NCBI GenBank assembly: GCA_002709955.1 | Contig: PAQY01000012.1 | Coordinates: 83,756-147,755 of the forward strand | DNA: 64,000 bases | Origin: Rhodospirillaceae bacterium | GTDB lineage: Bacteria; Pseudomonadota; Alphaproteobacteria; UBA8366; Aestuariispiraceae | Direction: 5' to 3' | Shown: in pieces, positions 34,642 through 43,972 of the stretch | How the letters are laid out: the number at the start of each line of letters is the position of its first letter | How positions within the stretch are numbered: position 1 is the stretch's first letter | Program-made: the position numbers and the translations under genes | The notes under the pieces: generated by a model | Databases searched by the model: none | The model's input: the letters and a program-made list of their open reading frames with translations, nothing else | Told to the model about the DNA's origin: nothing

Positions 34642-37009
34642 CGACCAAGACTTCACGCTTTCCAACATGGTTCGCCGCACTGACGACCCCTTCCTTTTCC
34701 ATGCGCTCCACGATCCTGGCGGCACGGTTATACCCGATTTGCAAATGACGTTGGACAAAGCTGGTAGAGCATTTGCCTTCCCGTGCAATCAGGGCAACCG
34801 CCTGGTCATACAGCGCGTTTTCACCACCGTCGTCACCACCGCTGCCCCCGGAAAGAGAGCTTGCGCCGCTAACGTCGGTATCGAATCCCCCTGACATATC
34901 GTCTTCATCAGTCACACTTTCAACATAGTCCGGCACACCTTGTGCTTTTAAGAACTGACAGACGGCCTCAACCTCTGTGTCATCGACGAAAGGACCATGG
35001 ACGCGGGTGATGCGTCCACCGCCTGCCATATGCAGCATATCGCCCTTGCCCAGCAATTGTTCAGCGCCCTGTTCGCCCAGAATTGTGCGGCTGTCGATTT
35101 TCGAAGTGACCTGGAACGAAATCCGTGTCGGGAAGTTCGCCTTGATCGTCCCCGTGATAACATCAACGGATGGGCGCTGGGTCGCCATGATCAGGTGGAT
35201 CCCTGCCGCACGCGCCATCTGGGCCAGACGCTGGATCGATGCCTCAATATCCTTGCCCGCAACCAGCATCAGATCCGCCATCTCGTCGACCAATACGACG
35301 ATATAGGGCAGGGGGGTCAGGTCCAGCGGTTCTTCTTCAAAAATTGGCTTATGGGTTTCGGAATCGAACCCGGTCTGGACGCGCCTTGTGATGACCTCAC
35401 CCTTGCGATCCGCCTCGGCAACGCGCTTGTTATATCCTTCGATATTGCGCACGCCCAGCTTGGACATGGACCGATAGCGATCTTCCATTTCCCGTACCGC
35501 CCATTTTAGGGCGACAACGGCTTTCTTGGGGTCGGTCACCACCGGGGCCAGAAGATGGGGAATATTATCATAGACGGATAATTCCAGCATCTTAGGGTCG
35601 ATCATGATGAAGCGGCATTGATCGGGCGTCAGCTTGTACAGCAGGGACAGGATCATTGTGTTCATGCCCACGGATTTCCCGGACCCGGTGGTCCCGGCGA
35701 TCAATAGGTGGGGCATGGTCGCCAGATCAACGACTTCCGGTGTGCCGCCAATATCCTTCCCCAGAATCAACGGCAATTTCGCTTTGGATTTGTCATAGGT
35801 GTCGGATGCGACCAGTTCCCGATAGCCCACCATTTCCCGGCGCGCATTGGGCAATTCGATCCCGATCACGCTGCGCCCTGGAACGGTTGCAATGCGCACA
35901 GAAATGGCGGACATGGATCGTGCGATATCATCGCTAAGGCCGATCACGCGACTGGTTTTGGTTCCAGGCGCGGGTTCCAATTCGTACAGGGTGACAACAG
36001 GGCCAGGGCGTACTTTGGTAATTTCCCCTTTGACCCCGAAATCTTCCAGCACCCCTTCCAGCATACGGGCATTCTGTTCCAATCCCTCAGAATTCTTGGA
36101 TTGTGCCTCTGCATCAGGGTGGCGGTCGACCAGAATATCCAATGGTGGCAGGTGGAATTCCCCATCCTGCGGCGGCAGGGCCAGCTTGATCTGACGCTCT
36201 TCCGTGGCGCGTTTGGAGGGTTTTGGACTTTCCGGGGTTTCAACGCGATCTTCCCGTTGGGCGCGTGGTGGAGACGGGGTCGCACGTGGCGGTGCCGCGC
36301 GCTTTATCGCCGGGGCCAGGGTTGGTTCGACGCGGCCATCGCCCCGCCGCAGAACCAGTTCCTTCAGGGCAGGGGCAATTTGGTCTGCATTCCGCAACGC
36401 ACTCACACCCCGCCTGGTGCCGGTCCAGGATTTCACGATGACCGTGCGCCATTCTGATACTGTGATGCCAAATCCGTACAAGGCGATTGCCACAGCCGGA
36501 ACAGCCGCCGCCAGCCCGATCCAGGACAGATCGATACCAACCAACAGAGGGCTAATTCCAGACAGGATCACATCCCCCAATATGCCACCCAATCCGGCCC
36601 CTACAGGCCAGGCGTCATAGCGCGGCAGTGTCGCCAACGCCAAGGCGGTCAAGGATGCCAGGGCAGGGGTCAGAGCCAGTCGGATCCAGGCGCGTGGCAA
36701 CACGCGATCCATAACCAGACGCCATCCCCAGCCAGCCAGCAGCGGGAATCCCAGGAAACTGGCCAGGCCCAGGCTTTGCAGCGCGACATCGGCAACACTG
36801 GCACCAGGATATCCCAAAAGGTTGCTGACCGGTTGGTTGGTGGCATTGTTTGGCGACGGATCAGCGGGGCTGTAGGAGACAAGGGCCGTCAACAGTGCAA
36901 AGGCAAGAATGATCAACCCGATACCAAGGCATTCAATGCCCCGTTTCTTCAGGTAATCGGTTGCCCCATCTGGCAGAAAGGCTGCTTTTTCATGTGTCTT
37001 TGCCACCAT
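34625..37009 (-). CDS. ftsK: DNA translocase FtsK
   Basis: A 794-residue FtsK. It has four N-terminal membrane helices (about residues 25-190), a short charged/proline linker (about 215-310), and the RecA-like motor with Walker A LLIAGTTGSGKSVGMN, Walker B YIVVLVDEMADLMLVAG and HLIMATQRPSVDVITG. The C-terminal winged-helix gamma domain is GKCSTSFVQRHLQIGYNRAA. It pumps chromosome dimers at the division septum and activates XerCD at dif. The linker is short compared with E. coli FtsK, as usual in this class. It is followed by the overlapping lolA and preceded by the DapC-like gene on the same strand. Confidence 0.96.
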   Translation of the reverse strand: MVAKTHEKAAFLPDGATDYLKKRGIECLGIGLIILAFALLTALVSYSPADPSPNNATNQPVSNLLGYPGASVADVALQSLGLASFLGFPLLAGWGWRLVMDRVLPRAWIRLALTPALASLTALALATLPRYDAWPVGAGLGGILGDVILSGISPLLVGIDLSWIGLAAAVPAVAIALYGFGITVSEWRTVIVKSWTGTRRGVSALRNADQIAPALKELVLRRGDGRVEPTLAPAIKRAAPPRATPSPPRAQREDRVETPESPKPSKRATEERQIKLALPPQDGEFHLPPLDILVDRHPDAEAQSKNSEGLEQNARMLEGVLEDFGVKGEITKVRPGPVVTLYELEPAPGTKTSRVIGLSDDIARSMSAISVRIATVPGRSVIGIELPNARREMVGYRELVASDTYDKSKAKLPLILGKDIGGTPEVVDLATMPHLLIAGTTGSGKSVGMNTMILSLLYKLTPDQCRFIMIDPKMLELSVYDNIPHLLAPVVTDPKKAVVALKWAVREMEDRYRSMSKLGVRNIEGYNKRVAEADRKGEVITRRVQTGFDSETHKPIFEEEPLDLTPLPYIVVLVDEMADLMLVAGKDIEASIQRLAQMARAAGIHLIMATQRPSVDVITGTIKANFPTRISFQVTSKIDSRTILGEQGAEQLLGKGDMLHMAGGGRITRVHGPFVDDTEVEAVCQFLKAQGVPDYVESVTDEDDMSGGFDTDVSGASSLSGGSGGDDGGENALYDQAVALIAREGKCSTSFVQRHLQIGYNRAARIVERMEKEGVVSAANHVGKREVLVGDHSR

Positions 37010-37032
37010 CTCTTACTCTCTTTGTGTCGTCG

Positions 37033-38298
37033 TCAATTGATAGATTTATGTGTGCTTAAAACTTGTGCAATGCGGCTCATGGCGTCTTCAACCGTCTTTG
37101 GATCATGAACCAGGGCAATGCGGATATAGTCATCTCCCGGACTCTTTCCTGATTTTGGATCGGTTTGGGACATGTATCGCCCCGGCATAACCTTGATCCC
37201 GGCATGCTGCCATAACAGGCGCGTTGCCGTTTCCCCGTCACCGACTGTGGCCCCTGTATTCAGCCACAGAAAGAACCCGGCTTCTGGCCGATGGAACCCC
37301 GGTAGTGTGCCCAGATGATAATCGGCAATTTCGACCAAATTGAGGTAGTGGGCGCGGTTGGCAATAACATGGGTTTCATCCTGCCAAAGGGCTTCACCCG
37401 CCGCCATCAGGGGTCCTGGTACCTGTGCGCCGCCATAACTGCGCAGCATCAGCAAGGGCTCGATCAAGGCAGCGTCCCCGGCGACGAAGCCCACCCGCAA
37501 GCCCGGTGAGCCGGAGCGTTTGGACAGCGAGTTGAAGACCAGCAGATTATCGGGCACCCCTCCCAAATCCTGCGCTGCGTCAAACCCGCCAGCCGGTGGG
37601 GTATCAAACCAGATTTCAGAATAGCATTCATCGACCGCCAGCACGAAGTCATGCTTCCGGGCCAAGGCCAGCATTTCCGTCAATGCAGCCCGGGTTGCAA
37701 CAGCACCTGTCGGATTGCCGGGCGTGCAAAAGAAACAGATCGCGGCACGATCCAGCACGTCTTTGGGCAGGGCGGCATAATTCGGGACGAAATCATTTTC
37801 GGCGACTGTATCTACCAGGATCGGCTCCGCGCCGCCAACAATCGCACCCCCGAAATAGACATGATACATCGGGTTGGGGACCAGCACGGTTGGGGGGATG
37901 CCGGTATCGCCCAGCCAGTCCCGCTTACGCAGGATCGCCATCAGGGTTGCCTGAAACAATCCTTCGCGGGATCCACACAGGGCGGAAATCTGTGTCGCCG
38001 CATTGATCGAATTACCCTGCAGGACGTATCGACGTTCCAGCCAGCGCGCAACGGCCTCCCGATAGCCAGGTGATCCGGCAGGGGGGGGATATTTACCAAA
38101 CAGGGCTGCTGTCTGTGCAATGGTTTGGGAGACGACGGCAGGGACCGCCGCCTGCGGTTCTCCCACCTGCATGAATACAGGGGGGCGGCCCGGTGCCAGA
38201 CCGTTCAGCAATTCGTCGATGCGACGAAAAGGAAAATTCTTCAATTGGTCAAGCCGATGCCCGGCCATATCGTGATCCATACTGCTGTTTGTGCCCAT
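37033..38298 (-). CDS. Class I/II aminotransferase, DapC-like
   Basis: A 421-residue fold-type I aminotransferase. VGEPQAAVPAVV, FFCTPGNPTGAVA, LAVDECYSEIWF and the PLP-binding lysine in FNSLSKRSGSPGLRVGF are all present. The sequence and its place next to ftsK match the alphaproteobacterial proteins annotated as N-succinyldiaminopimelate aminotransferase, which would serve lysine and peptidoglycan precursor synthesis; other alpha-amino/keto-acid pairs are possible. Three start codons lie within the first ten residues (38298, 38280, 38268). It ends 23 bases before the ftsK start. Confidence 0.78.
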   Translation of the reverse strand: MGTNSSMDHDMAGHRLDQLKNFPFRRIDELLNGLAPGRPPVFMQVGEPQAAVPAVVSQTIAQTAALFGKYPPPAGSPGYREAVARWLERRYVLQGNSINAATQISALCGSREGLFQATLMAILRKRDWLGDTGIPPTVLVPNPMYHVYFGGAIVGGAEPILVDTVAENDFVPNYAALPKDVLDRAAICFFCTPGNPTGAVATRAALTEMLALARKHDFVLAVDECYSEIWFDTPPAGGFDAAQDLGGVPDNLLVFNSLSKRSGSPGLRVGFVAGDAALIEPLLMLRSYGGAQVPGPLMAAGEALWQDETHVIANRAHYLNLVEIADYHLGTLPGFHRPEAGFFLWLNTGATVGDGETATRLLWQHAGIKVMPGRYMSQTDPKSGKSPGDDYIRIALVHDPKTVEDAMSRIAQVLSTHKSIN

Positions 38299-38447
38299 GG
38301 GTTCTGGTGCGCGGCCATTGGCCCGGTATTCTCAAGCCCACTTTTCTCAAGCTTTAGAAGCAATATGCGCGCCAAACCACGTATAGAGTAGGTTATACTA
38401 GATATTGAGGAAAATAACAGCGCTTGTTCGCAGGTCGCTGCTAAGCA

Positions 38448-38482
38448 AAAAAAAGCCCCCGAAGAGCGAACTCCTCGGGGGA
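38448..38482 (-). terminator. Intrinsic terminator of glnK-amtB
   Basis: On the minus strand an 11-bp GC-rich stem (38472-38482 with 38457-38467, one G-U pair) closes a UUCG tetraloop and is followed by an eight-base T run. It lies 60 bases past the amtB stop. Confidence 0.9.
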
Positions 38483-38542
38483 TAAGGTTTGCGGGGTGGA
38501 AACAGTGTGGTGTGGGTTGTTTCCTTGTTTTCGTCAGGCTTC

Positions 38543-39853
38543 TTACTTAGAAGCCGAACCCGCACCAAATTCAGGATAGGCCTCCATGCCCAGGTCCGCC
38601 TTGTCGAGGCCGAGCATTTCAGCCTCTTCAGAGACGCGGACACCGACCACCAGTTTCAATACCGTCCAGACGATAAAGCTGGTGATGAAGACAAAGGCGC
38701 CGATTGCAACGATACCGGTCAACTGGACAACAAAGTCCGCACCGGAGAAGACAACCGCCAGCGTGCCCCAGATACCACATACCAGGTGGACAGAGATTGC
38801 GCCGACAACATCGTCGATTTTCAGCTTGTCCAGCAGAGGCACGGCAAAGACAACCAAGGCCCCGCCAACGGCACCAATGAAGATCGCCAGCATCGGGCTG
38901 GGTGCCAGAGGTTCAGCGGTGATGGAAACCAGACCAGCCAAGGCACCGTTCAGGGCCATTGTCAGATCGATTTTCTTATACAGGATCTGGGTCAGGATCA
39001 TCGCCACGATAACGCCAGCCGCTGCGGCCAGGTTGGTGTTGATATAGATCGTCCCGATGTCGGAAATGTCCTGCATCGTGCCCATGGCAAGCTGAGACCC
39101 GCCGTTGAAGCCGAACCAGCCCATCCACAAGATGAAGGTACCAAGCGTGGCCAATGGAAGGTTCGCACCGGGCATCGGATGTCCACCGTCACCATAGCGA
39201 CCCTTACGGGCACCAATGACAATGGCACCAGCCAAAGCCGCCCAACCACCAACGGAATGCACGATCGTGGAGCCTGCGAAGTCTGAGAAGCCCATTTCGC
39301 TGAGCCAGCCGCCACCCCAGGTCCAGGAACCCTGGATTGGGTAGATGATTGCTGTCAGGACAACACAGAATGCGAAGAACGGCCACAGTTTGACGCGCTC
39401 TGCCACTGTACCAGAGACGATTGAGGCTGTTGCCGCAACGAAGACCATCTGGAAGAACCAGTCTGAACCAGCGGAATATTCGCCGCCTTCCAGCGTGTCT
39501 GCCGCAGCAATTGTTCCGGCATCCCAGATTGCAAAGCTGCCGATATAGCCGCTGACATCCATATACATCAGGTTATAGCCAAGCAGATAGAACATGATCC
39601 CGGCAATGGAATACAAGCCGATATTCTTAAGGCACTGCGCCGCTGTGTTCTTAGAGCGAACCAGGCCCGCTTCCAGCATGGCAAACCCGGCTGCCATCCA
39701 CATGACCAGGAAGCCATGCATCAGGAAGGACAGGCTGTTGAAAATATACTGCGTTTCCAGCGGAACATCCGCCATTGCGGGCATTGCAATAAAGCTAAGC
39801 GCAGCCGCGATAGCCCCTGCAATACCATACCGTTTGATTGATGCGGTCATCAT
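38543..39853 (-). CDS. amtB: Ammonium transporter AmtB
   Basis: A 436-residue Amt/Rh channel with a cleavable signal ending MPAMA-DV and eleven membrane helices. Recognisable family blocks are GFAMLEAGLVRSKNTAAQC, the pore region FAGSTIVHSVGGWAALAGAI with the first pore His, and VHLVCGIWGTLAV with the second. It conducts ammonium into the cell and is blocked by non-uridylylated GlnK, encoded 14 bases upstream. A terminator with a UUCG loop follows. Confidence 0.96.
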   Translation of the reverse strand: MMTASIKRYGIAGAIAAALSFIAMPAMADVPLETQYIFNSLSFLMHGFLVMWMAAGFAMLEAGLVRSKNTAAQCLKNIGLYSIAGIMFYLLGYNLMYMDVSGYIGSFAIWDAGTIAAADTLEGGEYSAGSDWFFQMVFVAATASIVSGTVAERVKLWPFFAFCVVLTAIIYPIQGSWTWGGGWLSEMGFSDFAGSTIVHSVGGWAALAGAIVIGARKGRYGDGGHPMPGANLPLATLGTFILWMGWFGFNGGSQLAMGTMQDISDIGTIYINTNLAAAAGVIVAMILTQILYKKIDLTMALNGALAGLVSITAEPLAPSPMLAIFIGAVGGALVVFAVPLLDKLKIDDVVGAISVHLVCGIWGTLAVVFSGADFVVQLTGIVAIGAFVFITSFIVWTVLKLVVGVRVSEEAEMLGLDKADLGMEAYPEFGAGSASK

Positions 39854-39867
39854 CGAATTATCTCCCC

Positions 39868-40206
39868 TTAAAGCGCGTCGGCATCGGTCTCGCCGGTGCG
39901 AATGCGCACGGCTTGAGCGACGTCCAGGACGAAGATCTTGCCATCGCCAATTCGACCGGTATTCCCGGCCTTCTGAATTGCTTCGACGGTCTGGTCGGCC
40001 AAATCAGATGGCACAACCACTTCGATTTTGACTTTTGGCAGGAAGTTCACGGAATATTCGGCCCCGCGGTACACTTCTGTCTGCCCCTTTTGACGACCGA
40101 AGCCTTTGACTTCGGTAGCGGTTAACCCCTGTACACCAAGTCCGGTCAGTGCTTCGCGCACATCGTCCAGCTTGAAGGGTTTGATGATCGCCATGATCAG
40201 TTTCAT
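39868..40206 (-). CDS. glnK: Nitrogen regulatory PII protein GlnK
   Basis: A 112-residue PII protein. The T-loop contains the uridylylated tyrosine in VYRGAEYSVNFLPK, the B-loop reads GRIGDGKIFV, and the C-terminus RIRTGETDADAL is canonical. The trimer senses ATP/ADP and 2-oxoglutarate and gates AmtB, encoded next. I chose ATG 40206 (MKLIMAIIKPFKL) because it is the universal PII start. A sigma-54-type promoter about 160 bases upstream suggests induction under nitrogen limitation through NtrC. Confidence 0.96.
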   Translation of the reverse strand: MKLIMAIIKPFKLDDVREALTGLGVQGLTATEVKGFGRQKGQTEVYRGAEYSVNFLPKVKIEVVVPSDLADQTVEAIQKAGNTGRIGDGKIFVLDVAQAVRIRTGETDADAL

Positions 40207-40368
40207 AGATTTCCCCGAGGGCTCCCTCTCTATTGAAGCGATATTGCTCCCTCTCACGCGCCGCTACAGTCTTCGGGACATCCGGATGATCACCGACCCC
40301 CCGGCCGATATCCCCGATGGTTCGCCTGCGCGAACCCTGCAAAACGCATGAGGCTCGCTTTGGTAATA

Positions 40369-40383
40369 ACAAGATGCGTGCCA
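40369..40383 (-). promoter_or_regulatory. Sigma-54-type promoter upstream of glnK-amtB
   Basis: On the minus strand the sequence reads TGGCACGCATCTTGT, matching the TGGCACG-N4-TTGC (-24/-12) consensus except for the last base. It lies in the leader before glnK, the usual place for nitrogen control. The rest of the roughly 400-base interval 40207-40605 is AT-rich and has no gene I can support. Confidence 0.6.
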
Positions 40384-40605
40384 AACCGTCATGAATCTGA
40401 AATATTGTTTTTTATCAATTGATTAGGTAAAAATCTGATTGATCGTAACAAGATTTTTATGTGCATTTAATGCTTAATTAATAGCCGAATTTTATTTTTG
40501 CCTATTTTTTGTGCGAATTAATGCGACAATCCAGCGCTGGACTTCCGGGTCGTATGGCGCAACCTTTAACACAGGAATTTAGCAGGTTTGACGAAGGATA
40601 GCCGA

Positions 40606-41835
40606 ATGGCAAACAAGCGCGTTGATGTTGTCTTTGCGGGCGGCGGTATGGTGGGGCTGACATTGGCCATTGCCTTGGCGCGGTCTGGTCTGTCGGTCAC
40701 CGTCGTGGACCGGGAAACACCAGATTCCGTTGTGAATCTGGCCTATGACGGTCGTGCATCAGCGATTGCTTTGGGATCGAAACGGGTGTTGGAAGCGGCG
40801 GGCGTGTGGCAACACATGGCCGCTGACGCATCGCCGATATGGGATATTCGTGTCGCCGATGGTCATCCACTACGCGGTGTGTCGCCACTGTTCCTGCATT
40901 ATGATCATGCAGATATCGGCGATGATCCCTTTGGGTGGATTATCGAAAACCGGATCACACGTCAGGCCTTGCAGAAGGTGGCTGCGGAAACAGACGGTTT
41001 GACCCTGATTGCGCCTGCCGATGTTGTGCGCATTGATCGCGATGCGGATTGTGCAACTGTTGTCCTGGCAGACGGTGCGGACATCCACACCTCCCTGGCG
41101 ATCGCGGCGGATGGCAAATTTTCCACGCGCCGCAAAGAGGCCGGGATCAAAACCAGTGGCTGGGCATATGATCAGACATCCATCGTCGCAACTGTCCGTC
41201 ATGAGCGTGCCCATGATGGGGTTGCCGTGGAATTGTTCCTGCCCGGCGGTCCCTTTGCCATGCTGCCCATGACAGAAAACCGATGCAATATTGTGTGGTC
41301 AGAGAATACCGATCTGGCCCAGCGCTTTATGGCGATGGATGATGCTGCGTTCCTGGATGAATTGCGATTGCGGTTCGGTGACTGGCTGGGCGATTTGGAA
41401 CTGGTCGGGCCGCGCTTTGCCTATCCGCTCAGTCTGCTTCAGGCCGAACGCTATACCGATACACGGTTCGCATTGATCGGGGATGCCGCCCACTCGATAC
41501 ACCCGATTGCAGGGCAGGGGCTGAATATGGGATTGCGTGATGTCGCCGCCCTGGCGGAGGTGATCGTTGACAGCCATCGGCTGGGCCTGGATATCGGCAG
41601 TGCGGTAACCCTGCGCGCCTATGAGCGGCGGCGGCGGTTTGACAATATCCTGTTGACCGTGGTGACAGACGGGCTGGTTCGATTGTTTTCAAATGATGTT
41701 CCCCCCTTGCGCGCCGTTCGGGACATTGGGCTGGCCACGGTCAATCGACTGCCGCCCGCGAAGGACTTCCTGATGCGTCACGCTATGGGCGTCGTTGGCG
41801 ACCTGCCCCGCATGGTGCGCGGCGAAGCGCTGTAG
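40606..41835 (+). CDS. UbiH/UbiF/COQ6-family ubiquinone biosynthesis hydroxylase
   Basis: A FAD monooxygenase of about 409 residues from the UbiH/UbiF/VisC/COQ6 family. It has the N-terminal VVFAGGGMVGLTLAIAL dinucleotide motif, a middle VRHERAHDGVAVELFLPGG, and the family signature LIGDAAHSIHPIAGQGLNMG. It hydroxylates the ubiquinone ring in the inner-membrane-associated pathway; which ring position cannot be decided from sequence. I chose ATG 40606 because GAAGGA stands just upstream; TTG 40588 is also in frame. A GST gene follows two bases later. Confidence 0.88.
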   Translation: MANKRVDVVFAGGGMVGLTLAIALARSGLSVTVVDRETPDSVVNLAYDGRASAIALGSKRVLEAAGVWQHMAADASPIWDIRVADGHPLRGVSPLFLHYDHADIGDDPFGWIIENRITRQALQKVAAETDGLTLIAPADVVRIDRDADCATVVLADGADIHTSLAIAADGKFSTRRKEAGIKTSGWAYDQTSIVATVRHERAHDGVAVELFLPGGPFAMLPMTENRCNIVWSENTDLAQRFMAMDDAAFLDELRLRFGDWLGDLELVGPRFAYPLSLLQAERYTDTRFALIGDAAHSIHPIAGQGLNMGLRDVAALAEVIVDSHRLGLDIGSAVTLRAYERRRRFDNILLTVVTDGLVRLFSNDVPPLRAVRDIGLATVNRLPPAKDFLMRHAMGVVGDLPRMVRGEAL

Positions 41836-41837
41836 AT

Positions 41838-42521
41838 ATGACACCTGCAGATATGACACAGGGAGTTACTCTGTTTGGCTATCGCTACAGCGTCTACAAC
41901 TGGATTGCCACCCTCGCACTAGCAGAAAAAGATATCCCCTATATTTGGGTTGAGGTTGACCCCTTTTCGGATCAGACGCCGCCGGTTTCAGAGGCCATGG
42001 TGGATTTCCTGGCACGCAATCCGTTCAAGCGCGTGCCTGTCTTGTTGCATGGCGATTTCAGCCTGTATGAGACGGCGGCAATCACCCGCTATGTGGATGA
42101 GGCATTTTCAGGTCCCACCCTTCAACCATCCAGCCCTGTAGATCGCGCAAGGCAGTCTCAGATTCTCTCAATCATTGATAATTATGCCTATTGGCCGCTT
42201 GTCCGTCAGGTCTTTGCACAGGGATTCTTTGCGCCGTGTTTTGGGGAAAAGGTGGACCAGGACGCTCTGGCGGCAGGGCTTCGGACTGCGCCTGCCATTC
42301 TGGATGCTATAGCCGCATTTAAGAGGAATGGCCCCTGGCTGCTGGGGCCTGCGCTAACCCTGGCGGATATCCATTTATATCCAATGCTGGCCTATCTGGC
42401 GATGGTGCCGCAAGGGGCGGAAATGATTCGGAATATACCCAGCCTGGAACACTGGCGTCAGGAAATGGCGCAACGACCGACCGTGATCGATACAATGCCC
42501 CGGTTCAAGGATCCCGGCTGA
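41838..42521 (+). CDS. Glutathione S-transferase family protein
   Basis: A 227-residue protein with an N-terminal thioredoxin-like GST domain (about residues 10-90; FKRVPVLLHGDFSLYETAAI is the cis-Pro and Glu-Ser-like glutathione-binding segment, with Glu-Thr here). The all-helical C-terminal domain carries the N-capping LTLADIHLYPML. GST activity or a housekeeping/chaperone role are both possible. It starts two bases after the UbiH-like stop, so the two are in one operon, and its 3' end overlaps the convergent DUF971 gene by 17 bases. Confidence 0.85.
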   Translation: MTPADMTQGVTLFGYRYSVYNWIATLALAEKDIPYIWVEVDPFSDQTPPVSEAMVDFLARNPFKRVPVLLHGDFSLYETAAITRYVDEAFSGPTLQPSSPVDRARQSQILSIIDNYAYWPLVRQVFAQGFFAPCFGEKVDQDALAAGLRTAPAILDAIAAFKRNGPWLLGPALTLADIHLYPMLAYLAMVPQGAEMIRNIPSLEHWRQEMAQRPTVIDTMPRFKDPG

Positions 42522-42912
42522 GGCCCTTTGAGTCCAGGGCATTCAAATAGGACTGCCAGCGTTCATCGTATTCGACGCCCAGTTCATACAGATATTGCCA
42601 GCTATAGAGGCCCGTATCATGCATGTCGTCGAACAGGATGCGCATGGCATAGTTGCCGACGGGCTCAAGCTTCATAATGCCGACATGACGGCGGCCGGGG
42701 ACCAGTTGCTTCTGGCTGGCGGAATGGCCTTGTACCTCGGCAGAGGGGCTTTCGACGCGCAGATATTCTGCAGGATAGGAAAACCGCACCCCATCATCGA
42801 ATTGTACTTCCAGTCGCTTTTCTGCCTTGATGTGTTTGACCTCTGTCGGCCAGGCCTTGGTGGAAAAACGATCCTGTGCGGCGTCGGACCCTTTATCGGA
42901 ACCGGCGGTCAT
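42505..42912 (-). CDS. DUF971 domain protein
   Basis: A 135-residue protein with a DUF971 domain (also the N-terminal domain of gamma-butyrobetaine hydroxylases). The diagnostic strands are [40 protein letters not shown] and [13 protein letters not shown]. Stand-alone DUF971 proteins have been linked to iron-sulfur or P-loop (Mrp/ApbC) factors, but no reaction is known. It is last in the cnoX / LON / Trm112 / DUF971 group and overlaps the Trm112 gene by four bases, so translation is coupled. Confidence 0.85.
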   Translation of the reverse strand: MTAGSDKGSDAAQDRFSTKAWPTEVKHIKAEKRLEVQFDDGVRFSYPAEYLRVESPSAEVQGHSASQKQLVPGRRHVGIMKLEPVGNYAMRILFDDMHDTGLYSWQYLYELGVEYDERWQSYLNALDSKGLSRDP

Positions 42913-43136
42913 TTGGCCTTAATCTCGCGCGCTTCTTCGGGCAGCATGATCGGGATGCCATCGCGGATTGGATAGGCAAGCCCCGCCGTATCGCTGATCA
43001 ATTCCTGTGCGGCGGCGTCATAGCGCAGGGTGCCGCGGGTGACGGGACAGACCAGAAATTCCAACAGGTTCCTGTCAATGCCGGGCGTTTTAGCCTGGGT
43101 TTCCCCGGAAGCATCCTTATTCGTATCGCCAGCCAT
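42909..43136 (-). CDS. Trm112 family protein
   Basis: A protein of about 75 residues: [20 protein letters not shown], then [18 protein letters not shown] and [10 protein letters not shown], the standard Trm112/YcaR fold. The zinc Cys pair is reduced to a single Cys, as in many alphaproteobacterial members. Trm112 proteins activate SAM methyltransferases, or in bacteria have an unassigned housekeeping role. ATG 43136 is preferred for its AGAGGA upstream and normal length; ATGs at 43163 and 43178 are also in frame. Confidence 0.82.
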   Translation of the reverse strand: MAGDTNKDASGETQAKTPGIDRNLLEFLVCPVTRGTLRYDAAAQELISDTAGLAYPIRDGIPIMLPEEAREIKAK

Positions 43137-43186
43137 TGGGTCTGTTTCCTCTTTTTGCGGCATCTCTGCCGTTCCCATGCATCAGA

Positions 43187-43852
43187 TTATTGCTTAGATT
43201 TCTCGCCGCCATCCCCGCCTGTGTCAAGCACGGCCATCTCGACCAGCGTGGTCAGAACCCTGGCACGGTCGGCCAGATTGGTTGCCTCCAACAGGGCTTG
43301 CTTTTCCGGTGGCGCAAACGGACAGATCATCGCCAGGGAATTTATCAGACGCTCATTGGGGGTCTCACACAAGGCTTCCCAACTGGCCTGAATGCCCTGG
43401 GCGGCGAAATAGGCCTTCAGGCTTTTGAACAAGGCGTCACGATCAACGCCGTCCCCCTCATCCACGTGAAGATCGCCTTCAAAGTCCTGCCAATCTGCCA
43501 TCACACGCCGATAGCCGCGTGTGGTCGCCAGTTCTTCAGAGATTCGGAACCGACTGAGACCTTTCAGGGAGATCAGGATGCGCCCATCGTCTGTTTCTTC
43601 AAATGCCGTGATCCGCCCGGCACAGCATATCGGATATACCGGGGGGTCGCATTTGACTGCGGCTGATTTCTGGCAGGGTTGCGCCATCGCAATCAGCCGA
43701 TCCCCGGCCAGCGCATCCTTCACCATATTCAGATAGCGGGGTTCGAAAATATTCAGTGGCAGCATGCCGCGCGGCAGCAACAGAACACCGGTTAGGGGAA
43801 AAATCGGCACACTGGCTGGCAGATCTTCGAAACTAGCATCAAAATGGCTCAT
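43187..43852 (-). CDS. LON substrate-binding domain protein
   Basis: A protein of about 221 residues corresponding to the N-terminal substrate-recognition domain of Lon without ATPase or protease parts. PASVPIFPLTGVLLLPRGML, NIFEPRYLNMV and GRITAFEETDDGRILISLKG are typical. Such proteins are common in alphaproteobacteria; the function is unknown and may involve binding unfolded chains, which would suit the neighbouring CnoX chaperedoxin. ATG 43852 (MSHFDASFED) is preferred over 43864. Confidence 0.87.
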   Translation of the reverse strand: MSHFDASFEDLPASVPIFPLTGVLLLPRGMLPLNIFEPRYLNMVKDALAGDRLIAMAQPCQKSAAVKCDPPVYPICCAGRITAFEETDDGRILISLKGLSRFRISEELATTRGYRRVMADWQDFEGDLHVDEGDGVDRDALFKSLKAYFAAQGIQASWEALCETPNERLINSLAMICPFAPPEKQALLEATNLADRARVLTTLVEMAVLDTGGDGGEKSKQ

Positions 43853-43972
43853 ACTTGACCACACATCGTTTCAGTCACCTCGCATACTGGTCCGCGCTCA
43901 GGACTGGTCTTTTCCGCCCTGTTTCGGCCATCAGGCGCTGGTATGTCTGTCGTTATCTGCTGAACAATGCTG